DNA from: Funneliformis mosseae
Lineage: Eukaryota > Glomeromycota > Glomeromycetes > Glomerales > Glomeraceae
Length of the DNA: 14,485 bases
Assembly (NCBI GenBank): GCA_910592005.1
Contig: CAJVPP010002536.1
Location: forward strand, 1 to 14,485
Direction: 5' to 3'
Below the pieces are notes generated by a model. That model was not told the origin of the DNA and did not search any database. It was given only the letters and a program-made list of their open reading frames with translations. Shown piece after piece: positions 1 through 6,530 of the stretch. A program made the position numbers and the translations under genes. Numbering within the stretch: the first letter of the stretch is position 1; each line of letters begins with the position of its first letter.

Positions 1-449
1 TGTAGATTTATCCAATTGAGGATGTTTAAAAATCATAGCAACTTCACTTTCACTTAAAGGAGAAGCAGCTCTTCATTCACCTAGTCCCTGCCTTGCAAGT
101 TGTTTAAATTTTCCATTAATTACTTGCCATAACTTATAGAATTTCTCTTGATTTAATATATTTACTCAATGGATTACAGAATGTTTAGATAAACTCCAAC
201 TTTGACAGATTGTGTTTTATAATCTTTTTCATTAACTGTTCGCATTGCTACAATAAATTTAATGATTTGTTCTTCAAGTTCCTTTTCATTATCAATTTCT
301 TCAATTTTTCCATTTAAATTTATATCTTTTTGAAACTTTTCTAATTGTATAATCCAGTTGTTGGTAGACTTATCAGTTGAAGGACAATGGCTAGAACTAA
401 CTATTGCTTGTATTTCTTTAATACTGGGTTCATTGTATTTAAAAGTTGG
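1..449 (-). pseudogene. Decayed fragment of a Crypton/ZMYM-type tyrosine recombinase-like protein
   Basis: Read on the minus strand, an open stretch without an ATG begins near 449 (KYNEPSIKEIQAIV) and runs about 90 codons to a TAA at 176-174. Similarity then continues in a second frame to the window edge, so there is one frameshift at about 185-200. The second frame carries TGA codons at 168-166 and 75-73. Recognisable blocks are an Asn-Trp helix, an acidic ELEEQIIKFIVAMR helix, KFYKLWQVINGKFKQLARQG, and a Pro-Leu-Ser-Glu-Ser-Glu turn. Their order resembles the N-terminal SAM-like domain of fungal Crypton/DUF3504 (ZMYM2/QRICH1-like) tyrosine recombinases. The catalytic Arg/His/Tyr half would lie beyond base 1 and cannot be seen. 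It is clearly dead in this copy. The family call rests on remembered patterns and is moderate; coding origin on this strand is more certain than the family name. Confidence 0.5.
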
Positions 450-724
450 TTAATAAAAATAAAATTTAAATATTGCTAAAAATTGTTTGAAAATAAATAG
501 TTTTAAAGATAATATATACCTTTACAAATGGTTTTTATTTTGCTTTTGGCATAATAAAAAATGTATAAATGGTAAAAGGAAGGGGAAAGTAGAAAGAAAA
601 AGAAAGCAAATAAAATTTATCATAATCAGGACCAAATAATTATATCGTAACTTCATGGGTAATCTCTGATAACCTGTGAAGTTACTATCAATAACAGCCT
701 CAGCCTAATCAAAAATTTTAATTA

Positions 725-727
725 TTA
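725..727. repeat. Left target-site duplication TTA of the Harbinger element
   Basis: TTA directly precedes the first base of the left inverted repeat (CCCTATTCAA at 728). The same triplet follows the right inverted repeat at 4066-4068. PIF/Harbinger elements characteristically duplicate a 3-bp TWA target on insertion, so the pair fits that superfamily. Confidence 0.7.
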
Positions 728-772
728 CCCTATTCAATTTTAGATCAGACTGGATTGACCGAAAAAATAAAT
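728..772 (+). repeat. Left terminal inverted repeat of the Harbinger element
   Basis: It starts CCCTATTCAATTTTAGAT and pairs with the reverse complement of 4022-4065, which starts CCCTGTTTAATCTAGAT. By eye 29 of 45 columns are identical, with one 1-nt gap. Of 15 substitutions, 11 are transitions. The outer 18 nt are the best conserved part. Confidence 0.7.
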
Positions 773-834
773 AGCCAATCAGAGCATTGTTATAATTTGA
801 TTGATCAGATCGTTGTTATTAAATATGATTGGCT
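773..834. repeat. Short subterminal inverted repeat upstream of the transposase
   Basis: AGCCAATCA at 773-781 is the reverse complement of TGATTGGCT at 826-834. A TTGATTGATCAGATC block lies between them at about 798-811. Similar GATTGATC words recur in the other subterminal region near 3979-3990. Such subterminal motifs could be binding sites for the Myb-like partner; that role is inferred. Confidence 0.45.
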
Positions 835-846
835 TCATTTTATAAT

Positions 847-1971
847 ATGAAATGATGATTAGGTGATGAAAAGGAGGAGGAGGAAAATTTGAGTGAGAAA
901 GAAGAAGATAACTTAATTTTACGAATGGTTTTAATATGAAAATTAAACACACAATATTTAAAGCCACATATATATCATGTAGCAAAATCCAAATATTGGT
1001 GGCAAGAATTTCTTCCTTTATATAACCCTAATCAATTTAAAAAGTTCTTGAAAATGTTTTTCTACAATTTTCAACTCTTAGCTAAAATACATTTCCATTC
1101 TGTATTTTTATCGCAAAAAACAAAACCGCAAGTTTGTGTTGAGTTTTAATTAGTTGTGTTTCTTTATAGACTTAATTCTACTGGAAGTTTATTTAGAGTT
1201 TGTTCGCATTTTAAAATAGGAGAAAGGACAGTAATTCTTTATACTAAATGAATTATTCAAGCAATTATGGCACAAAAAAAAACTTTTATTAAATGGCCTA
1301 CTTCAAGAGAGCGTAAAAAAGTTTACAAAAGATTTGAAAATTTAAGAGGATTAAAAAATGTAATTAGTGCAATAGATGGAATACATATTATTATAAAAAA
1401 TGCATTAAGCAAAGATCCAGAAGTTTATTTTACTAGAAAAAAGCAATATGCTATTCATTATCAAGGTATTGTAAATGATAGGGAAATTTTTATTAATTTT
1501 GATGTAGGCTAACTTGGTTCTGTACATAATGCTAGGGTTTTTAGAAATTCTTCTTTTTACAAAAATTATTCTAATCTTATTCAAGATAATGATTATCTTT
1601 TAGGAGATTCAGCTTATCCTATTTCACCTTTTTTAATTCCACCTTTTAAAGATCCAAATTCTCAAAAACAAAAAGATTTTAACCAATTTTATTCATTTCA
1701 TCGAGTTGTAATAGAAAATACTTTTAGAAGATTAAAAGCAAGATTTGAAATATTAAGGAATCTTGATATTAAAACAGTTAAAATGGGAATTTTATTTACA
1801 TGTTATGCAATAATTTTACATAATTTCTTGAAAATTAATAAGAATCCTTGAGATATTAATAATATAGATAGTACAGATATTGAAAATAATGATAATATTT
1901 CAACTTATACAAGAGATAATGATAATACATTAAAAAGAGCTGGGCAGGCTAAAAGGGATTGGATTTTATAG
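847..1971 (+). pseudogene. HARBI1-like (PIF/Harbinger, DDE_Tnp_4) transposase, inactivated by stops
   Basis: One reading frame stays in register for 375 codons from ATG 847 to TAG 1969-1971. Seven internal stops interrupt it: TGA 853, TGA 856, TGA 937, TAA 1147, TGA 1249, TAA 1510 and TGA 1849. The N-terminal third has the helical DNA-binding pattern of the family (YWWQEFLPLY, then FLYRLNSTGSLFRVCSHF, then GERTVILYTK). The RNase H-like DDE core follows: first Asp in AIDGIH (1369-1386), VHNARVF where VHDARVF is usual, second Asp in LLGDSAYP (about 1600-1620), and the Glu in HRVVIENTFRRLK (about 1702-1740). All three catalytic residues are therefore still encoded, and the stops alone kill the gene. 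The length matches a full transposase. A functional protein would cut and paste the element at TWA targets together with the Myb-like partner. The open piece 1267-1512 is only a fragment of this frame, not a gene of its own. Confidence 0.88.
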
Positions 1972-2054
1972 TAATATTTTCCATAAATTTTTTCATTTTT
2001 AATAAAACAATTCTCTAATAAATTTTATCAAATTGATAAATATTTACATATCTA
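1972..2054. other. AT-rich spacer after the transposase
   Basis: This short AT-rich segment lies between the transposase stop and the palindrome. It contains AATAAA at about 2000 (TTTAATAAAACA), a plausible polyadenylation signal for the transposase transcript. Nothing else is seen. Confidence 0.35.
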
Positions 2055-2136
2055 ACTTTAAAATCTAATACTTATCCAACTTTAAAATTTAAAAAGTGTT
2101 CAATTTTAAAGTTAGATAAGTATTTAATTTTAAAGT
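2055..2136. repeat. 82-bp imperfect palindrome at the head of the 24-bp array
   Basis: Two 41-nt arms, 2055-2095 and 2096-2136, are reverse complements at about 35 of 41 positions with no spacer. Each arm is made of units of the neighbouring 24-bp repeat, so the palindrome marks a point where the tandem array switches orientation. It could extrude as a hairpin. It sits just behind the transposase stop codon. Confidence 0.7.
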
Positions 2137-2640
2137 CAAACACTAATCTAACTTTAATATCGAATACTAATCTAACTTTAATATCAAACACTTATTTAAC
2201 TTTAATATCAAACACTAATCTAATTTTAAAATTTAATACAATTCTATCATTAAAATTAAACACTTAATAAACTTTAAAATCAAACAGTAATTAAATTTTA
2301 AAATTAAACACAATTCTAATATTAATATCAAACACAATTCTAATGTTAATATTGAATATAATTCTAATATTAATATAGAACTTTAATATTAAACACTAAT
2401 CTAATATTAAAATTGAACACTAATCTAACTTTAAAATTGAACACAATTCTAACATTAAAATTGAACACTTAATAAACTTTAAAATTGAACACTTATTTAA
2501 CTTTTAAAAATAAACACTTATCCAACTTTAAAATCAAATATTTAATAAACTTTAAAATTAAACACTTATCTAACTTTAAAATTTAACACTATTTTAGCGT
2601 TAAATTTGAATACTACTCTATCTTTATAATTGAACTTTTA
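2137..2640 (+). repeat. 24-bp minisatellite, about 20 units
   Basis: Units begin at 2137, 2161, 2185, 2209 and so on. The consensus is close to (T/C)(A/G)AACACTAATCTAACTTTAAAAT. Nearly all units are exactly 24 bp; one is cut to 13 bp (2377-2389) and one is 25 bp. Variation is concentrated in the ACTAATCTAA versus ACTTAATAAA versus ACAATTCTAA segment, giving recognisable sub-types. The array occupies the space between the two convergent ORFs of the transposon. Confidence 0.85.
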
Positions 2641-2830
2641 AATTAAACTATTAAAATAAAACAATAATTTAAATGATTCTCAACTAAATTTATATGAATG
2701 CCTGATGTATAATTATTTATTTAACTTAAAATTTATAATTTACTGAATAAAAAATACAAAATTATTATTACTATTATTATTACAATTGCTATTATTATTA
2801 TTACTGTTATCAATTATTATGACTAAATTA
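2641..2830. repeat. AT-rich spacer with ATT microsatellite
   Basis: About 2761-2820 consists of irregular ATT/TTA trinucleotides with scattered interruptions (ACTATT, CAATTG, CTGTTATC). The rest is unstructured AT-rich DNA next to the 3' end of the Myb-like ORF. Confidence 0.6.
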
Positions 2831-3927
2831 TTATTCTAGAGACTATTTAAATTGCATTATTTTTAAATCCAATTTCTTTATTCTAAGTTCAAATTGTATT
2901 TGTAATTGCTTTATATCAAATTCTATCTTTTTCTATAATGTATTAGCTTTAATTCATTTAATTTCTAATTCTTCTTTTTTAAGAATCATTTCTGCTTTTC
3001 AATTTTCTTTTTTAGCCTTTTGCCTTTTTTTAAATTCCTCATATTCAAAATTAAGTCATTTCTCCTAAACTACCTGTCACGAATTACTCATAAAAAGAAT
3101 AGCATCAGCCAATGGGTCTTGTGAAAAATATTTTCTTTTTTTAATATTTTGATACTTCTCCAAACTTTTATCTTTAATTTCCTTCTCCTCTTCATTTTCT
3201 TTTTCTTTAACATTATTAAAAAGTTCAATATCATTAGAAAGACCATCTACTAAAAATCCTGAATTGTGATTTTTATGAATTCTAAATAATCTGTCAATTC
3301 TTTCAAACTATTTCCATCTGGCTTATGCTACTTTTTATGTTTGATTTTTTTTTCTTAAATTTTATTATACTTAATTACAAGATAAGATAATTTATTCTTG
3401 ATTTGTTCCCATAATTTACTTGAAAAAAGTTGAACAGAAATTTTTTTAGCAAAGTTTAATTTATTTTTTTGTAGCTAGTAAAATTTTCTTAAGAAAAATT
3501 AATAATAATGTTGTATTTTCATCTCCTCATCTTGTATCATCTTCAACAGCAGTTTAAGAAGTATTTTTTTTTTGAAAAACTTTTCATTTTTTTTATTTTA
3601 TTTGGTAGATACTACAGATATTAAAGTAAGTTAAACTAGTTATATTGTTTTTCCTTAATTAGATAAAAGCAATTATGAGGTAGGAATACATAAATCAGGA
3701 ACTAAAGAAATAGAAGCTAAAGAAGAAGTCAATATAGGCACTAAAGAAGTAGTAGAAGCAGGTATCAAAGGAGGAGTAGGAGCAAGCACTAAAGTAGGTA
3801 CTAAAGTAGAGGCTAAAGAAATAGAAGTTACTATAGCTAAAATATTTGGATTTTATTCAAAAACTTCCTGTAATTGTGAAAGTTTTGGAGCAATTAAACG
3901 ATAAGTAGTAAATTTTGAGTTAGACAT
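2831..3927 (-). pseudogene. Myb/SANT-like (trihelix) partner protein of the Harbinger element, decayed
   Basis: Read on the minus strand, ATG at 3927-3925 opens MSNSKFTTYRLIAPKLSQLQ, with a TAA at codon 25. A Pro/Thr/Ser-rich repetitive linker follows at about 3835-3690. The same frame later carries KLLLKMIQDEE (about 3555), FAKKISVQLFSSKLWEQI and YLVIKYNKI, the tryptophan-spaced helices of a trihelix/Myb-SANT domain. One frameshift in an A-rich run near 3350 moves to the frame that reads FERIDRLFRIHKNHNSG, then DPLADAILFMSN, then a Lys/Glu-rich coiled coil ending in FKxSLE with TAA at 2833-2831. Nine or more in-frame stops are present, several where the family would be expected to have Arg, Trp or Gln. 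Autonomous PIF/Harbinger elements need such a Myb-like protein for nuclear import and end binding of the transposase. About 3560-3660 reads poorly and may be an intron. Confidence 0.72.
3690..3835 (-). repeat. Low-complexity repeat encoding a Pro/Thr/Ser-rich linker
   Basis: On the plus strand this shows as recurring ACTAAAG(AA/TA)GTAG and GCTAAAGAAATAGAAG words. On the minus strand, in frame with ATG 3927, the same words encode alternating Ser/Thr-Leu-Val/Ala-Pro segments. The plus-strand reading is also open but has no usable ATG and is treated as a shadow. Confidence 0.5.
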
Positions 3928-3944
3928 TTTTGAAATTTTACAAA

Positions 3945-3990
3945 GATCGATCAAGGTGAACTACAAATTTGTTTTTCATCTTGATTGATC
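3945..3990. repeat. Subterminal hairpin just upstream of the Myb-like start codon
   Basis: GATCGATCAAGGTGAA (3945-3960) and TTCATCTTGATTGATC (3975-3990) are inverted copies matching at 14 of 16 positions; both mismatches are transitions. The stem lies 18 bp upstream of the minus-strand ATG and about 75 bp inside the right TIR, so it could serve as a promoter-proximal or protein-binding site of the transposon. Confidence 0.6.
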
Positions 3991-4021
3991 TCTTGATTGC
4001 TTTAGTAACCAATCATCTGAG

Positions 4022-4065
4022 ATTTAAATTTGCAATTAATCTGATACAATCTAGATTAAACAGGG
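4022..4065 (-). repeat. Right terminal inverted repeat of the Harbinger element
   Basis: It ends CTAGATTAAACAGGG and is the inverted partner of 728-772. It is followed directly by the TTA target copy. Confidence 0.7.
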
Positions 4066-4068
4066 TTA
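4066..4068. repeat. Right target-site duplication TTA
   Basis: It matches the TTA at 725-727 and completes the 3-bp TWA-type duplication expected for PIF/Harbinger insertion. Confidence 0.7.
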
Positions 4069-4289
4069 TAGTATTTATATGGAATTTTCATATGATATTA
4101 CATAACAATATTTTTTGAATTCAATTAATTTTTTTTTGTATGAATATTCTTTTAGTTATTTATAATTTTTCAACTTAATAAATCAAAACCGTTCACTAGA
4201 AAGGCAAATAATTCTGTTTTTTAAATTCTGATCAAAATTTTCTGAATTTATTATAAATATTTTAAGTTTTAAATATATTTTTTAAATTT

Positions 4290-4752
4290 GTATTTCATGA
4301 GATTCTATATTTTTTTCTAAGATATTAAATTCTTTGTAATTATTCGATAATATTAATTTTTGATTTCTGTAATATAAATAATAAATTTGAAATAAAATTT
4401 TCATGGTTTATATTAGCTAAAAATGATTTATATTATCTATTTAATAAAACTGTAAAATTTTTAAAGCTTTTTAACATTTCATTAGAAATCTTTAAAGCTA
4501 TTTTCAAAAATCAATCTGTTTACTTTCTACAGGAATTAAAAATATGATTTTAATAATTCCTAAATTTGAAGATATCTAATTTTCATTATTTTGAAAATTA
4601 TCATTTGATTAGGTTATAGGATCAGAAATGAGTATAAGATTATTTTTAAAATCTACTTTAATATGAGTTCTCGAACTTCTTCCATTTGTAATTTTATTGA
4701 TAAGTTAAATTTAAAATTTTTAAGAAATGAATGATTGAAATACTTTTACAGG
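4290..4752 (-). pseudogene. Decayed coding trace of unknown family
   Basis: On the minus strand one frame reads from CCT at 4752 (PVKVFQSFIS) for 82 codons to a TGA at 4506-4504, interrupted by five earlier stops, with protein-like blocks such as NGRSSRTHIKVDFKNNLILI and SNLGIIKIIFLIPVESKQI. Another frame carries on with LKIALKISNEMLKSFKNF and FLANINHENFISNLLF to about 4290. The alternation of hydrophobic and polar residues looks like old coding sequence rather than chance AT-rich DNA. I do not recognise the family. It lies just outside the Harbinger right end and may be a remnant of another repeat. Confidence 0.35.
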
Positions 4753-4971
4753 TATTTAGATTCGTATAAAACACTTGATATTTCTATAATAAATTAAATT
4801 AAAAACTTATTTCGAATGAGCTCCATTCAGTCTTGTTTTCAATTAAATATTTCTATAAACAATCAACTAGTTCTTGAAGAAGAAGCTTGTCGACATCAAC
4901 CAGTACTTTTAAAGTATCTGTTTTTTCTGTATAATCATTTTAATTTCAGTTTTAATTTCAAATACGAAATT
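4753..4971. other. AT-rich intergenic DNA, no supported gene
   Basis: A 67-codon plus-strand reading frame (4816-5019) overlaps this segment but its C-terminal half is made of the repeat that follows and it matches nothing I know. No other structure is seen. Confidence 0.4.
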
Positions 4972-5156
4972 GAGATATCTGAAATTAAACTTCAAATAGA
5001 ATTTGAATTTCAAACATAAGGCCGTCTAAAATTGAGATATCTGAAATTCAATTTCATATAAAATCTGAAGACACAAGGCTATCTGAAATTGGAATAACTT
5101 CACATAAGATCTGAATTTATGATACAAGATCATTTGAAATTAGATATCTGAAATTG
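4972..5156 (+). repeat. Degenerate tandem repeat with units of about 51-62 bp
   Basis: Units start at 4972, 5034, 5091 and 5142. They share GAGATATCTGAAATT at the head and (C/A)AAGRYCRTCTGAAATT-like tails. Three near-complete copies and one partial copy are visible, with decreasing similarity. Confidence 0.6.
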
Positions 5157-5380
5157 TGTATTTATAAAGAATCTATTATCTACATATACATAAGCAATGT
5201 AATTTATTTTAATTAATTGTTGTTTTTTTGTTCTAAATGTTTCTTTTATTTATTTTAATAGCTCTCTATAATTAAGAATTGAACAATACAATCTATTATC
5301 TATAAAATAAATAAGAGAAATTGTATTTTGCGCACTCTGCATAAATGCATCCCCTTATATTTATATATGTTAAAGCAGAG
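5157..5380. other. AT-rich spacer before the telomere-like tract
   Basis: No gene is seen. ATCTATTATCTA occurs twice (about 5170 and 5291). Just before the tract is a small GC-richer patch with a GCATAAATGC palindrome (about 5339-5348), followed by ATCCCC. Confidence 0.35.
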
Positions 5381-5442
5381 TTAGGTTAGGTTAGGTTAGG
5401 GCTAGTATTAGGATTAGGATTAGGGTTATGGTTAAGGTTAGG
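5381..5442 (+). repeat. Interstitial telomere-like tract (TTAGG/TTAGGG variants)
   Basis: Four TTAGG units open the tract (5381-5400), followed by degenerate units reading GCTAGTATTAGGATTAGGATTAGGG, then TTATGGTTAAGGTTAGG. TTAGGG is the common fungal telomere repeat, so this resembles a short, decayed internal telomere segment. It may come from a healed break, an old chromosome end or a mobile-element terminus. Confidence 0.75.
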
Positions 5443-6011
5443 ATTTATTTATCACAACGCATTACACCCCTATATGTTTCATTTTTACGGTTATTCTAGG
5501 AACTTAGAATTTTTTTTATGGAAAATTTTTATTTATCACCTCATATATAACAAATCCTACATTTTGTGAAGGTGCGTAGAAAATAAAGACCCAATAAGTA
5601 ATTATAATTTTTATAAAAAGAAAATGATACAACTTCTTCTCTTTATAGCCTTAATATAAGGAATGAAATAATAAGAATGATTAATTACAAATAGACAAAA
5701 ACTAAACAGCTAACTTAAGTAAATTTAATCATTTCTATAAGTAATTACTAATTTTATGTTTTTATTTTAAAATAGAATAATTACAAAAATGATTGTAAAG
5801 GTGGTGTTCCTTTCTATTTGCATCCAAAAAAAGATAAAATGAATAAAAAAATATATATAAAACACACTTGGCACTTGATGCAATAGAAAATCTTGATGAA
5901 AATAAATTTGAAAAATAAAATATAACTAAAATTTAAAAAATGGAAAATGGAAAATAAAGAACTTAAATAAATGTCTTCGCATCAAATACGATCGAAAAGA
6001 TGAATGAATAT

Positions 6012-6038
6012 AAAAGATAAAAGATAAAAGATAAAAGG
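6012..6038 (+). repeat. AAAGAT hexa/heptamer microsatellite
   Basis: Three to four tandem copies of AAAAGAT(A) lie in the region downstream of the kinase-like gene. Confidence 0.6.
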
Positions 6039-6157
6039 ATTTAAAAAAATAACATAAAAAAAGAAAACTTACATTCAATCGATTCGACAATAAAAAAATA
6101 TAAAAGTTTACTTATAATTTTAAAAATATAAAGTCAAAAATAAAGAAATATAAACAC

Positions 6158-6194
6158 CTAGATTAACGCAGCAGCCCGAATGCGATCAAAAATC
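6158..6194 (-). other. Candidate small 3' exon of the kinase-like gene
   Basis: On the minus strand a T-rich tract ending in TAG precedes GATTTTTGATCGC at 6194. A GTGTTTAT donor-like sequence follows GTTAATCTAG, ending the piece at 6158 (37 nt). It is GC-richer than its surroundings. Joined directly after the candidate donor at 6623 it would add two residues and a stop. It may equally be untranslated, or not an exon at all. Confidence 0.2.
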
Positions 6195-6274
6195 CTAAAA
6201 AAAAAAAATCGAAAAATAAAACGATAAAGAATAAAGAAAAAATGTAAGAAAAATAACAAACCTAGACCATCCTT

Positions 6275-6332
6275 TAAAAAAAAAAAAAAAAAAATCGAAA
6301 ATAGAAAAAATAAATAAATAAATAAATAAATA
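6275..6332 (+). repeat. Poly-A tract and AAAT microsatellite
   Basis: A run of about 19 A residues near 6275-6294 is followed by about six AAAT units at about 6308-6331. Confidence 0.7.
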
Positions 6333-6530
6333 TCCGAAATAAATCCGCGTAATTAAATTGGGAAATACAAAAAGAGTTGTTGTCTAATGTCGGTCAAAAA
6401 AAAAAAAATTTAATCTATTATTAAAATTTTTGAGAAAAATAAAGAGAAATTCTTCCTATAATTTTAATAGAATCTGATAACAATAAAAAGATAACGCATT
6501 ATTCAATACTATTCGTTAGATAGAAACTTC

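Larger units (their letters stand above)
728..4065. mobile_element. Complete but decayed PIF/Harbinger DNA transposon
   Basis: The element is 3,338 bp. It is bounded by degenerate terminal inverted repeats (728-772 and 4022-4065) and flanked by TTA on both sides. It encodes a HARBI1-like DDE transposase on the plus strand and a Myb/SANT-like coiled-coil protein on the minus strand, the two-protein set known for autonomous PIF/Harbinger elements. The ORFs face each other. Between them lie a 24-bp tandem array, a long palindrome and an ATT-rich microsatellite. Both ORFs are broken by several in-frame stops, so this copy cannot be autonomous, although its ends could still in principle be recognised in trans. 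The boundaries rest on matching TIRs and TSDs read by eye. Finding other copies in the genome with the same ends would settle them. Confidence 0.8.
5443..6530. other. AT-rich, A-tract-rich region downstream of the kinase gene
   Basis: No independent gene can be supported. The minus strand here is T-rich and contains several sequences resembling splice signals (for example T-tract then AG at 6196-6195, and GTAAGT at about 6072-6067), so part may be 3' exons or untranslated region of the kinase-like gene. Short remnants such as LALDAIENLDENKFEK on the plus strand near 5870-5917 are too short to call. Simple repeats inside are listed separately. Confidence 0.4.

Noticed and set aside
779..985. 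68-codon minus-strand reading frame
   Set aside because: It lies antisense to the N-terminal part of the Harbinger transposase, whose plus-strand frame is supported by family motifs.
1267..1512. 81-codon plus-strand frame as a separate small gene
   Set aside because: It is an internal piece of the transposase frame between two stops, and coding similarity continues on both sides in the same register.
847..1971. Stop-codon reassignment instead of pseudogenisation
   Set aside because: TAA, TGA and a TAG terminator all occur in the same ORF, and the kinase-like gene in the same window uses the standard code with TGA as terminator.
2137..2640. CRISPR-like array
   Set aside because: The 24-bp units are directly contiguous with no unique spacers, and the context is a eukaryotic transposon.
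3662..3904. Plus-strand frame of repeated Thr-Lys-Glu/Val words
   Set aside because: No in-frame ATG, and the minus-strand reading is in register with the ATG at 3927 and the downstream Myb-like domain.
4816..5019. 67-codon plus-strand frame
   Set aside because: Its C-terminal part is encoded by the tandem repeat starting at 4972, and no domain or codon pattern supports it.
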